From: Diprion similis
Lineage: Eukaryota; Arthropoda; Insecta; Hymenoptera; Diprionidae
DNA: 64,000 nt
Direction of reading: 5' to 3'
NCBI RefSeq assembly: GCF_021155765.1
Contig: NC_060116.1
Location: 14,012,001-14,076,000 of the forward strand
Of this stretch, positions 1 through 12,556 are shown one piece after another. Within the stretch, counting starts at the first letter, position 1. The number at the start of each line of letters is the position of its first letter. Under the pieces are notes generated by a model. That model had not been told where the DNA came from. It was given only the letters and a program-made list of their open reading frames with translations, and ran no database searches. A program made the position numbers and the translations under genes.

Positions 1-1154
1 TAAAGTTCATGCCGTTGTACATATACATATATGTGTACATAGGTATAGACGTATGTATAACGTAACGTCGAGTGCTCGGTGATTTACTCATCCAACAGTT
101 AATACACAAATCACTGCAGGATTCTTTGCCAAGGTGTAATAAATATCTTGAACCTGTTCGACGTTGCGTTTATTTTCTTATCAACGGAAACGCTTTGCGT
201 TTTTTCTTTTCTTTGCTTTATTTTTTGTTTTGTTAACTCATCAAAACCGGGGTAAATTATATATTAGATTTTAATATTCTATCAGGATATTTTAAAATAC
301 CATTAAAAAACGAGACATATTCTAAATTTGTAAAATCATCGGCGCTGCAAAGTCGATTAAATGTTCTAAAATCAGAAATTGTTTACAGCTTGATTGTGTG
401 TAAAGAAAAAATATAGCACAAAGAGACCGAATAACGAGAAGAAAAAAATTAAGAAAAACCATTCTTCTCTTAAACGAGTAAACGAAAAAAAAAAATATTT
501 ACAACATCTTAACACTCTTGGCTGGGCTTCTCGATCCTCTTTGCAGATTTTATGTATCAAAACTGCTTGCGGAATGATCCGGAAGCAAAGAAGCGGAGAC
601 GAGCGAGCTGTTTATCGATTTGCATACTCACGACTACTATCTTCATCCTATTTTTACGTGGGTTTGTGCGTACATAATTAACCATGTAAGATCCCGTATG
701 GAAAAAAATCTCTTGTGCACAATCAGAGGCGAAATATCGTTGACACGGTGAAACAACGCGAGGCTTTCAATTAAATCGAAATCTCTTCGCAAGCTCAGAA
801 AAAAAAAACGTCTACGAATTTTTGCAAAAGGGAAAATTTCTAGTTGAAATGGAAAAATATTGTTACGAAATACGAGATAAAAACGAGTTCTGTAGTATAA
901 CTGTATAACCGTAAAATTTGAAATGTTACTATTAATTTCGATTTTGATCACTCGCGTTATATTTTATAACTTTCACGCGGTAATCAACTGACTTAATCAA
1001 GTGAAAAAATATAGTAAACTATAAATAAAACGATTTAACGTTTCTCAATAACCAGAAAATTCAGTATCGCCAATTAAATAATCACCCTAAATAGTTACTA
1101 TATTTTTAAATTAATTGGACGTTGTAACGAAGACACTGATTTCATCTCACTCAC
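1..1154. other. Intron or gene-internal sequence, no exon recognised
   Basis: This stretch lies downstream (minus strand) of exon 2 of the receptor guanylate cyclase and is presumably part of its intron 2. I looked on the minus strand for the continuation of the ligand-binding domain and found none. The sequence is AT-rich, and its short ORFs are lysine/phenylalanine-rich low-complexity translations. Confidence 0.5.
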
Positions 1155-3846
1155 CGACGCTGTAGTCGCAGGCTGGACCGAGGAAGAGGTGAACGCAATT
1201 CGAGTAGCTGTCGAAAGCTCCGATTTGGGCGTAAGTTGCATCGCAGTGATCGTCCTGCGGCAGGAAGGTGAGATTCAACCAGGAAGGAAGCAGACCTCGA
1301 GCCCTGGCGTCGTACACTGCCAAATCTGCAAGAAGATACGAATTATATAGAAAATAGACAATTATAAAAGTCGCCTGTAGATCCCTACAGATCTACGATC
1401 ATTCGCCTGAAATTCTCTTCGCCATTCTTCCCGAATGATTAAAATGGCGTTATCCGAATAAAATATATATAATAACTAATGAAAAACAATGAAGAGTTTT
1501 GTTTTCTTCTATAACAATTGAGGAGTTTCAACGAAAACAGAAGGTTTTGAATGTCGTATTACTTTCGAATCAAAGAACTTATCGAAAAGAAATTTTCACC
1601 AATTTTTGAAAAGCATGTAACTGCCGTTAAAAAAATTCAAACGGAATTAAATTTTGGACAGGTAATTTCAGTCGGCAGAGGTGGTTTAATTGAGTCATCT
1701 TCGAGTCTCAAGTCTTTCATAATATACAAATACCTAAATAAGTGAGACAAGTTATATATCGCGATTCTTAATTTGTATCAATTAGTTGAAAATTATTAAT
1801 TATCCTCATTCGAACCAATCTTGAGAAAAATTTAACTCAATTTTCATAACACAATTTTGAACCCTGATTAAATTTTCTCGTCTACAGTACTTGATATTGT
1901 TACCACAAGCAAATCTTGTGAGAGTTTAATTTCTTCATTAGCGAAGAAACTTCTCTACGTAAGTACTGATTCAATTCAAAAGTTAATAACACGAGCAAAC
2001 GAGAAAGAGAAAAGAGAATAAAATTGCCAACACTGCAAATTTCTCACGGCTGTAACTTTCTTTTTAAACGTATCCCTCTAATTACGGTTATTCGTTTTAT
2101 TTTCTTATGTATTTCTTTCTCTCTTTCCTTTTTCATACCGAATTCTTCAACGTGCATCAAATCTCGCTTGTTTCTCTTTTGCTTTCTCTTTTCAAACAGA
2201 AATTTTCCACAATATGTATATATCTCGTATATACCGAGCCACTCGAGTCAAATAAACTAAATTTTGCATCAAACAACATTTAGAACTTTCAGTCTTTTAT
2301 ATACCCTCGCTATGTATAGGTAATGGAATTTCAGAACCGCTATCAGATTTTCATCCCTCTTTCAAACATCGTTGAATAAAAAACGGTCCATTTAAATTTC
2401 ATTGCTTTTTTTTTTTGGTTTGGTTTTATTTTTATTTTTTCACCCGCTTCAAAATAGCGTGACAATCGTCGTGACTGATTTTTCAAAGCTGATTAATTCG
2501 CAATAGAGCCGAACGTCAAGAGATGAAAAAAATGAATTTCCACCCTCCCTTTCTGCGCCGCCCTATTCCCAACCAAGTTTTCACCTCGTTAAGTGACAAG
2601 TTCATCAGACCAAAGTTTCCCCGACGATGCCAGCAGCGGTATCGATTAAAAATATTTTCAACTCCGACAAGATATTTCGTCAAGTATTCTCGAGCAGCCG
2701 TTCAAAATCGATTTTCCCTGCGCATCGTTTAAATATAAAGAGAAAAATCGATTCTCTCTTTTAAATGATTTTTCATCAGTGAAGAAAAAATCGTAGATTT
2801 ATTTTGATATCACGAAATCTTAACTATAAATCGATCGGCGTGTGTAAAACGATTTTGCTCGTTTTATTTACAACTTATTATATATAATATTTTCTGTCTG
2901 ATCCTTGGATGATAAAACGCAGTTATGTGGCAAGTAAAAATAGTCGGTATACAAAAATTCAAACATGCCACTCCAAACTCTCTCTCTCTCTCTCGCTCTC
3001 TCTCTGTGGTGCTTCTAACATCGATTTTATATATTCTCAGGAAATGAATTTCACTAACGCACGCGGAGTATAAAAAAAATATATCAACCAAACCAAATAC
3101 TTCAACCAAATACCGTTCTCGGCTGCGATTGAAACGCTATTACGACGTTTATATCTACAATCATCATCGCCAAGCTTGACTTGAAATATACAAATGACAC
3201 ATGAACGACGTGACGATAAAATATCAAACATTTCCTGGCAACATATCACTTCTCCGTAAATTCACTTTTGTAAAAATATTTCCGGTAAATAAAATTACTA
3301 CAAAAAGTGTAGATAAACAAACAGAGTATGTAGTTGAGCGTTAGATCAACGTGAAATGTCTCCCAGTGATATCAGTAATTGTTATCATTGATACGAATTT
3401 TAGTTCATTGATCATCGGCGTGAGTCATTACACACCTATACATACACACACAAGTTTAAACAGACCGGAAAACTAGTAAAAATTCTACACACACACACGT
3501 GACGAAAGTTAAATTTCGTCTGAAGAGTTTTAAAGTGAAGTCTAAAAATCGGAAGGGTTTAAAAATGGCCCCTCATAAATCGCTGGTGAAAATAACGAAG
3601 ATTAATATTCTTACCGAGTACAGGCAGGACTCTCGGAAGGGCGATTTCGAATCTGGGATCAGCAGGAAGTAGAACAGCAGCCCTCAACTCGCAGGTCTCG
3701 ACGCCGTGTCGATCGGAAGTGCAAAGAGCCTCGCAATCACGAGGCAGCTGAGCCTCGCGACATCCGGCGTAAACATCCAGCGGCATAACAAGGATGATAA
3801 TCAAGGAAACAATAACAGTGGCGATCGAGTCATAGTCAAGCCCCAT
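1155..3846 (-). CDS. Receptor-type guanylate cyclase (natriuretic-peptide-receptor-like), first two coding exons
   Basis: Coding exons are 3615..3846 (232 nt) and 1155..1325 (171 nt), joined in phase 1 across a 2.3-kb intron (donor G|GTAAGA, acceptor TTGCAG). The ATG at 3846 is preceded in frame by a TGA. The protein starts with a signal peptide (hydrophobic core VIVSLIIILVM, likely cut after VYAG). A Cys-rich stretch follows (CREAQLPRDCEALC), then the start of an ANF-receptor ligand-binding fold: AAVLLP, FEIALPRVLPVLDLAVYDA, GLLPSWLNLTFLP, and VHLFLGPACDYSV before the next donor G|GTGAGT. These phrases are typical of single-pass receptor guanylate cyclases, which make cGMP when an extracellular peptide binds. 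The transmembrane, kinase-homology and cyclase domains would lie off the left edge and are not visible. Which insect paralogue this is (Gyc32E, Gyc76C or the NPR1-like type) cannot be settled from 134 residues. Confidence 0.78.
2981..3006. repeat. (CT)n microsatellite
   Basis: Dinucleotide CT run with one CG interruption, inside intron 1 of the receptor guanylate cyclase. Confidence 0.9.
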
Positions 3847-6800
3847 GAGTATTATAAATGGCGAAAGTGAACCGCTCCTGGCTCACTCGGTTTTACCCTG
3901 GAAGCACTGGAGTGGTTCACCTCTTCGTATACCTCATCGATTACGACGAGCGCGTGTCAGTTTCGCTTACGGGGCGACACGAGAAAAGTTTCGTTCAAAC
4001 GGCAAGTTGAAAACTACCCCGAGTGTAGTTAGAGGGAGAGTTCATGCTTCATCTTCTTCCAGTCTTCTTCCAAGTATAGTGCAGTTGCTTGTCAGGACAC
4101 AAAACTTCGGGGAGAACTCGTCCGTATATACACTTCCTGCATCACATCTTGCAACGAACTTCTATTTCTTTATAAGATGTTCATTAACAATTTCCCCGTT
4201 TCTTCCTCGAGTTGCCACGATTTTACCAGGTACAGGCGACTATATCACGCCTCAGCTTAATGTTTATTCCAGTGACACTCAGATGCCTTACAAATCTCGC
4301 ATGAAACACGGTTACAGGGATTTGGAAAGAGGTTTTAACGGAATGGATAAAAAAAAGAAATCTTACTCCTTGGTAGAAAAAAACAAAAAAAAAAAACCAA
4401 TAGAGGCGATCACCGGACGCGATAGTTTATACACGTTTATTGTTTTTCTTCCTTTTCTTTTCACTCTATACTCTCGCTTCTTTTCGTTAGATTTCAAAAA
4501 TCACAATTACTCGAGAATCGTGTCTCATCGGATATTACATATAGCTGTTGATTCAAAAGAAAAAAAAAGCAAAGAAACCACGACCACCACCACCACCACC
4601 ACCACTACCGTAGCACATAAACCACAAACGAAAGATCGAGCAGCGTTTTCCGTTCGTTAGTTCAGCTTCCTAAACTCACTCGTCGGTATTTCGACAATAG
4701 ATCGGTGACATCTCGCACTCAAAAACCTTAGGTTAAATATCACTAATGCACAATAGTTTAATTTTACAATTGAGAAAACGTCTTCACATCGTCGTCACGA
4801 ATTTGTCGTATCTTTTTCCGAACCGGCCCTCTGATATTGAGTTTAGTAATTTATATTGCCTCTTTGAAGGTCTTTCGCGAACGGTACCGAAATACCTGCA
4901 TCTACGTGTAGACGTAAAGCAACGATGCTCAATATCCACGGTTTTTCCGCAAAAATCTACCGTCGCGCAATTTGCAAAAACACGCGCGAAAGTGTTATGC
5001 AGAGTTGTGCGTAAAGCACCCGAAGACGACGAAGACACGCGACGGATTCGGCCCACCTGACGAGCTCTTTCATATCGCGGTGTACTGCAACCCCGGGGAA
5101 CCGGCGACCATGAGTGTAATCCATGTACGCGCAGAGCAGGGACGACGACACGACGACGACACTTATCACAAAGTCTGGATCACCTCGATTGATACGCTAT
5201 CGACGCTCCTCCCCTCTGCTCCTCTCCCCCAGCCCTCATCGGCGCACCCGCAACGATCACCTCGTCAAACATTCTCTCGTTACACTTTCCGTTGTTATAC
5301 ACATAGGTGTACATCTCGGTTGAAAGGTGTGTGTGTACGTTTGTGTGTATAGGAACCTTGTCACATGAGTGTGTAGGTGAGGAACCTCGAGGACGATCGC
5401 GACTGACCGTATAAGCGGAGCTTCGATCTTCTTTGCGTTTCTAACTCGACATGATCACGCGGTGGCTTGTTGTATAGACGAAACCCTCTGCTGTAATCTA
5501 CGTGCATATAATGTGTGTGGCGTATATACCTACTACAATTGATAGATATATCGACAGGTGAGTAAATAATTCAGCCTGTCCGATATGTGCGGAAAATAAC
5601 GATGCTAATATTTGTACACTGCGGAGATGGATGCTAAGATGGATTAAGGGAGTCAGCGTTGCGTGGAGTGAAAATTGCAAAATGCACCCCCGGAGTAAAG
5701 TCTTACGATCCGTCTCTCTCTCTCTTTCTCTCTGTCTCTTATATACTATACAGAATTAATTCGCCTCTGTAAAATGCAGGTACTAATCGCACACCTTAAT
5801 TGCACGAATTTTTATCTACTTCTACTCGTTTCCTCCCAATTCCTGTGATGATAATAATTGGAATTATAACGCCGGCTGGCACACTCGCCGGCGTCTCCTC
5901 GACACCCCTATTTCGGGCGAAAGAATCGCTCCAACTGAGAATACCGCTGCTGGCATCGGATCATCGCGAAACTGAAGCTGCTAAAGCGCTTCCGTCTTCG
6001 CGCACGAGCAACAAGTGGCTTTAGATTGTAACAGCAGCGGAGCTGAAGCAGCTCTGAGCGTGAGGATCCGGATGCTAAATTATGCCTCATTTAACGAATC
6101 CCTAAACCAACCGGCCCGTGCAAATTATGATAATTGCTTCTCGCCGCCGAATCGATCTTTGCATTATTGAGATTCTCTTTGCTGTATTTTTCGTGCCAGA
6201 AGTTGGTTATATCTGTTACAAGTCGGTTCTAATGGACGATTAAAAATGAACGTTGCTGCAAAAGCATACAACATAAAATGATCGGATTGTATCTATGGAA
6301 CTTGTTGAAAAATAGTTCATGCATAACGAGCAAATTATAGAATTCAATCACACATTATAATAAATGCGCTACCGAGCACAATAAAAAGAATTTTACCATG
6401 AAAATTCGATAAAGTTTGTTACTCATTATATAAACCGCTAGATTTGATATACGTGAAGTAAAGACGAGTTATAAAAGTTATATCAAAATTGAAAGTACGC
6501 GAACTATAAAAAGAGAAAAGTTATTTAAAGAATTACTTTTTTCATGATCCGGAATACGCTGTACAGCGAGACATTGGAGAGCTTAAAAGTATTTGAAAGA
6601 ATATGAACTGGTATTAAAATATGAATTTGTACGCGGGTTCGTTCGATTTATACCTACACTTGGAAAAAAAATTGAGTCTACGCAGCAAAGTAATTACTGT
6701 TTTATTACGTGCCATTATAGTTCGGCTCAGCGTAATATGAAGTAATGAATCCGAATAAGCATATACCTTGAACATGTTATACTCCGGATAGATTCAATCA

Positions 6801-7068
6801 AGGAAAAAGCTCGTTGTCAGTCTACTTTAATCCACAGAAAACCAAGACCCGCAAGATTATTTCCATTAAACAGGAAAAACGTTTATTATCATTCAGATTG
6901 TATCCAACTTTCAAATCAGTCTAGTACCAAAAGGATTCATAAGAAGTAACCATGTGAACAATGCATGAATATTATAACCGATGTAAAAAATTTAGGAACA
7001 AAATGTAATTCGGTTACAATTTTCTTAGCTAGCGGTCGGGATTCATATCCTAATCGTAAGCCTCGGGC

Positions 7069-7112
<44 letters not shown>

Positions 7113-7840
7113 TGAAGAAGGCCACACTTCCGTTTTACGTTTTCCTCGTTTGGCAACGCCCTCCGACACAAAATAGGTATTCGGAAGTGATGTCCGAGAT
7201 ATCCTCGACGGTAAATGCAGGTCGCGTGGTTACCGATCCGTAATCTACTGTGCTTCAGCGTCGCAATAGCACTGGATAATACAGAACGTGGTTACCATGG
7301 CGAAGTGCCACTGTAGTGGTGGTGGTAACGAAATAAATCACAGATATATTAACAAATGATGATGATGGTGTTGCAGCAAGAATGATTGAGAACAAAATTG
7401 AGTGCAAAATTCTCATTGGTTATCATTGTATTACAAGCGCTTAAGTTCCATACGCGACGAATAAACTAATCGAATCATTCTTACACAATAATACTCAAAA
7501 CGCGTAAACTAATGTTGGTAGCAAAAGTTACGTGGAAAATATTTGAAATGCATCGGAAATACGAACTGAAGTAATTCCTACGTAACTTTTGTTACCAACA
7601 CGAAAAAAATTTCTGCTGCAATCCTCATAATTGTCAATAGAACCTTGATAAGTCCTGCAAAAATAGAATTGGGATATGCTATGAAAAATTGCGGATCGGG
7701 GAAATATTTTACCTCATAAGAGATACTCTGCCAAACCGTCTCAGGTGAGATATTTCTCCGATCAGCAATTTCACACATTTCAAGGCTTTGTTAACAATTC
7801 CGGTAATCGTAGCAGAAATCGGTTTGTATGCTGAAATTTA
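3847..7840. other. Upstream flank of the guanylate cyclase gene, no gene recognised
   Basis: The first few hundred bases should contain the 5' UTR and promoter of the minus-strand guanylate cyclase. A plus-strand open frame at 3845-4660 (271 aa) overlaps its first exon in antisense. That frame has biased composition (Ser-, Lys- and Thr-runs, the last from an ACC repeat at about 4577-4610) and no recognisable domain, so I do not call it. A (GA)n run lies at 7071-7110. Short frames at 4746-5352 and 5800-6024 are unrecognised. Confidence 0.5.
7071..7110. repeat. (GA)n microsatellite
   Basis: Nearly pure GA dinucleotide run of about 20 copies. Confidence 0.9.
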
Positions 7841-8075
7841 TTAGCTGGAACAGTCAAAAAGTTTGTTTGCCTGAAACAGACAAAAGGTTTAGTTAGCTGA
7901 AACAGATAAAAGGTTTGATTAGCTGGAACAGATAAATGGTTCGATTAACTGAAACAGTCGAAAAGTTTGATTAGCTGAAACAGGCAAAAAATTTTATCAG
8001 CTGGAACAGATAAATGGTTTGATTAGCTGAAAAAGTCAAAAAATGTTGACTGCCTGAAATAGATAAAAGGTTTGG
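7841..8075. repeat. 26-bp tandem repeat (minisatellite), about 9 copies
   Basis: The consensus is close to TTAGCTGAAACAGATAAAAG followed by GTTTGA. The copies start near 7841, 7867, 7893, 7919, 7945, 7971, 7997, 8023 and 8050. Each has a few substitutions, such as ctggaa for ctgaaa and cagtc for cagat, and copy 8 is one base longer. The core CTGAAACAG is the best-kept part. The period of 26 is not a multiple of 3, so this is not a coding repeat. Confidence 0.85.
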
Positions 8076-10257
8076 TTATCTCAATCAAAATCAATTTTTT
8101 CTACCTGGAATTATTGAAACAAATATTTTGTTCGAGTAAAGACTAAATACGACCAAGTATACTTAAAAAAAAAAAATGAGTTCATTGCCCTGAAACAAAA
8201 GACAATACAATTACTAAAAAAATACTTTCATACATCTCAGATATGAGAGCGATTTATATCCCCGTGGATTGGCCGTCGGCCTGCAAATGCCGCGCTTTCT
8301 CTCAGAACCAAAAAGTATCAAGTCAACGCGCAAAAGGCGCGGTCAATTTGAACTTGAAAACTCAATTGTTAGTAACAAAATTGATTGAAAAGCTGAAGGC
8401 TTAACACATCGAAAGTGATTTACTTTTTCACATACCGATAAGGAAATCGTCAAGCTAAAGGCGCGATCGATCGATTCGTATTATCGGAGTGGCGACAATT
8501 CTGCTCAAATAGAATTCCTTGACTTTTTTCTAACTTCTCCTGTGAAAAAAAAATTCAGAATTCCCCAACGTTTTCCCACAAAACTTGAGTAATGGTGGAC
8601 AGCTTTTACAATCAAGAGCTCCAGAAATTGTGCAGCTTGAATATATAAATTTGAATGTAAAACCAAATAGTTCTACTTCGATTCATACGAATAATTAGAA
8701 ATTAAACGATACCATTTCCGAAATTACGCTCAACCGAATTTGCGAAGCAGGGCCGAAATTCCAGAACGATTTATAAAAAAAGTGCATTTTTACCTATCGT
8801 CCATCCCGGTCTGTCGCCACCCTGATTATCAATCGTCGCGCAAATGACGCGTCTGATTCCCGTGATTAATCTACGCGCAAAAAGGCGCGACCGATTAATC
8901 CGTCAAGAAATCTTAAATTTCTAGGACTTGTCGCAAAATTCTGTAGAAAACCAATTCGCATCTGCGTCTTTCTGAATCAGACACATTGCGATGCAAATTG
9001 TTGTTCCGAGATGCGAGTCAAGTCCGGGAGGGAGGTCGGAGGGCATGCATTATTGTGTGGCGTGACGGTCGGTGGTCCTCTTCGACGCGAAGTCTTCGAG
9101 CTCAGCATCTCTCCCCATCTAGCGTACCACGGAACGCGATAGATGGTCCAGAGATGCATTTTGCCCATTCAGACGATCACAGAGATCAATTGAATAAAAT
9201 AACGATAGATAATGACTAAATGATTGAATTCAATAACAACTGGAAAATGATAGCAAAGTGACAAGAAATGGGAAATTGAACCTCGGTATTATTTGAAAGC
9301 TTACTAATAAATAGTTTGGAGACTTTTATATTCAGTCTTTCACGTGTTTCTGGATGAAAATCACTGTGATCATTTGACGCTGTGGATTACAAAAGTTAGT
9401 AACATCACGGTGCATCGCGACCTTCCTACCCTCGCCTGATTCCCAACGAAACCGCCCAACGGAAATGTTGAAAAGAGATTCACACGCACATCCACATCAA
9501 ACCCCGCGACGGATCCCACACGACCACCTACCTACCCGATTACCTATATTCGCTCTAAACGATTCTCCATTTTTTCCAACACACAACATTCTTCCTCATT
9601 TGCGCCGTGGTCACTGTGACTTACTTTTTCATTGATTACCTGTGGGGAGCAAAACGTTTTTGTACCATAGTCAGCGAGAGTATTGTTTTAGTGATTGCTG
9701 GCCGACTATCGGTACATCAACCTTTTGTAAGATGGATTAAAAACATCCTGCATTTTTCTAAGCGAGCTAAGCCTGTAATTGATCGACAGTTGCTGGGCAT
9801 TCAAAAATTGCAAATGATTCAAGATATATCATGCAAGTTGATTATGTTACATTCTGCCAGACTTTGAAACGTTATTAATTAAACAATCGTTGGAACATGT
9901 TTAAACCTCAGGTTCATCCATCACTTAAGCGACATCATTGTAATTATATAATCTGTAGCTAAAGACAATCTGTTTCGGCGAATGTTGAGTAAGTGATGGT
10001 AACCTGTCGCGATGCTCATTCCACTTTCAGCAACGTGCAAAATTTTTAACTTTGAGTAACTGTGGTAAAATAGGTCCACTCCAATGATATAGAAAAAAAA
10101 ATAAATCGACTTTAAGTCAAGCACCGTTGAGATCGCGAATGAGCCTATCCATGCAGCTAAGAAATCGAAGATTTGTGCAAGAATTTTTACCGCCACGCCA
10201 CGTGACAAAGGAATCCCAGGGAATTAATACCCATAACCTAAACACATGCAAACTCAC
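8076..10257. other. Gene-free stretch
   Basis: No recognisable coding exon was found. A somewhat GC-richer patch near 8990-9170 reads open in both directions (77 and 63 aa) but matches no family I know. The 86-aa plus frame at 9607-9867 is likewise unrecognised. Confidence 0.4.
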
Positions 10258-12300
10258 CAACGTTGCTGAGTAATGGAGAAGTTACTCGGATGTCTCTGCT
10301 TAACTCTGAAAAAATGAAAGAGGAAGCTCGAATTAATTTAGAAAACTGGATTTACTATTATTACTGTTGTCTACTTCCATATTTGTTTGCATGTTACGCA
10401 ATGACAAAAATTAGGTTTCAAATGTAGCAGAATTATGTAGAATTATCAAACAATAATTGAAATAGGTTTTCTTACCTCCTCCGGGTTGCTCCACACTTTA
10501 CATGTATGTGTAGTAGTCCTCGTGGCTTCGCAGGTTGTATGATGATGACACACTTTCCATACTGCAATAACAGTGTAATAAAAAATTACTCGCACAATGG
10601 ACTTGGATCAAATTTCATTTCACTTCAGACTGTCAAAATAAGTTATTTCGGTGGTTTCTGATTTATTTATAAATGAATTGCAGAAATTAATACTAGAGGG
10701 CTAATAAAAGAGGCACTGATATTGAATAAATGCCTAAAATTAGTGAACAACTAAAATGATTAACGACCAAAAGGTACATAGTAATTGAAAGTCATATCGA
10801 ATATTCACCTTTCAGTTTCATTCACTGCATAGCGGGTGGTTTAATTTTTAGTTTGTTGTCAGAGGCCGATTGATCGAGTTACGTTATTCAGACCATCGCT
10901 AAATTTGGTTGACAGTGCTCCAATATAGTGTGCCCCTGTTAACAGTTAAGAAATAACAACATTTTATTCATATTTGTTTTGCACAATTAACATACAAGAC
11001 GTTGAAAAATGACTGTTATTTTTTAAGTATAATGAGACTGAATACCAATCAATTTCAAGTAACAAATTTCTCAGCTTAAAAGTAGCACAAAGGTATAATC
11101 AGGAATGATCTCAAATGTGTACCTGTTTTCCAGTCTGCCAGAAATTTGCGAGCTGTTCAGCTTCTGCATTTTGTTTTCCAACATATATCACCAGGGCCAC
11201 TTAATGCGGATACTTGCTAACCTTGTTCGTTCCTGCCGTAGTCCAATTCTGTAATCAGGTGAAGAACAAAACCATAAAATTTTCTTAATATCTGATCTAA
11301 TTCAACATCCATGTCCTCAATGTTTGAAGACATGCAATTTTGGTTGGTAGGTAATGCATTACGCCAAGTTTTGGAAAATCATGCCGATTGCATAAATCAA
11401 TGACATATGATTGGGATTGTTTTATACCTGTTGTTCATCAGTGATAAATCCATCGGTTCCACAAGCGAGTGATGCCTTGCACGATTCATTGACGAAGTCT
11501 TCCAATATATTACAACCACTAATGGCAATCAGCGTTGTTACTGTTTCTTCCTGCAGTCAGGTAAGATAACACAAAATTTTGTTATCACTTAGTGTATCTT
11601 TAATAACGATTTGAACAGCATTCAAAATTCACCATAGATATCCAAAACATAAGAGGCATGTATCAGGAATCAATAACAGTTGACGATCTAGGTTCACTCG
11701 AAATTTCGAATCGATTAGTAACGCCGTGATGCGTAACTTTTATTAAATGGTAATATGGGATTACGAAATCGAGAATCCCTCCATCATCCCTAAAATCAAC
11801 CAGGCAATAACATTTTCACTTTACACGCGTATGCCGACGTAAGAGACGCGATCCGCAAACCAAAGTCCGAGACACAACTCACGCTAAGGTCACGTCCTGC
11901 AAGGTCCGTGTTTTCAGAATGATCGAAAACACAACCACAACGGAAGGTTATCAGGGCATTTTCTTGTTACAAAATACTTTAAACTATGCAGCGCTGTAAT
12001 TACACTCTATTCTAAGCACGTTCACACTTTTTGTGTTGTAACTGGCTGCCTAAACGGACCGAGTTTTAATCTTGCTAACAATGCAACTGCGCACTTACCG
12101 AAAATCAGACGCACAAACAATAACAAACGACACGCGACGCAGAGAGTTGAGCATCGCACTCGCGAACAATTGAAGTTGCATAAAAGAATGAAAATTTGAG
12201 ACACGAAACTCACCTTCAACGTCCCCTGTTGTTTTTATTTCAGTAACTTGGTTCTGTTACGGGCCATGTAATCGCTGCATGCCGTTCGTATATTATTCAC
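10258..12300 (-). other. Unidentified spliced transcription unit (candidate small gene or lncRNA)
   Basis: Several consecutive blocks on the minus strand are bounded by good splice signals. They are an exon ending at 12214 (GAAG|GTGAGT), one ending at 11883 (AGC|GTGAGT), 11428..11550 (TGCAG / CAG|GTATAA), 11123..11248 (TTACAG / CAG|GTACAC), 10476..10561 (TTGCAG / GAG|GTAAGA) and 10258..10305 (TTTTCAG / G|GTGAGT). Block 11428..11550 is exactly 41 codons, with a Cys-rich reading (ISGCNILEDFVNESC, then KASLACGTDGFI). It joins in phase 0 to NWTTAGTNKVSKYPH, which ends at a TAA at 11201. The block ending at 11883 also joins in phase 0. Beyond the TAA the same frame stays open for another 26 codons. 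No start codon with a signal or domain was found, and I do not recognise the product. It could be a small secreted protein, a non-coding RNA or a decayed gene. Confidence 0.35.
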
Positions 12301-12376
12301 ATTGAGTTACGTCGGAATACACTGATCGACTAACATTACAGTCTTTTTTTTAACCATAAGGTATCGGTGCTTGGCC

Positions 12377-12556
12377 ATGTCTCGAATAATCAAAGCCTGT
12401 ACATGGCGATCTGAATTCTCGACTTACTGCTTGCGTAGCTTCACCACGACTGCTCGGAAACAAGTCTCGACCGGTCTGAAGTGTCATGCGAGCTGCGAAC
12501 AACGCGGTCAAATGTTCGAAAAATTGCCGTTGTACGCGGCGTCAGGCGTCAAATGA
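12377..12556 (+). CDS. Small ORF with mitochondrial-presequence-like N-terminus
   Basis: This is a 59-codon frame from ATG at 12377 to TGA. Its first 30 residues are rich in Arg, Lys, Ser and Thr with no acidic residue except one Glu (MSRIIKACTW, then LRSFTTTARKQV), as in mitochondrial targeting peptides. It sits head-to-head with the first exon of the minus-strand unit (12214-12300), so the gap at 12300-12370 could be a shared promoter. I do not recognise the protein. It may be a short complete gene, the first exon of a longer one, or chance. Confidence 0.22.
   Translation: MSRIIKACTWRSEFSTYCLRSFTTTARKQVSTGLKCHASCEQRGQMFEKLPLYAASGVK

Noticed and set aside
3845..4660. 271-aa open frame on the plus strand
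   Set aside because: It overlaps the guanylate cyclase first exon in antisense, has Ser, Lys and Thr runs from simple repeats, and no recognisable domain.
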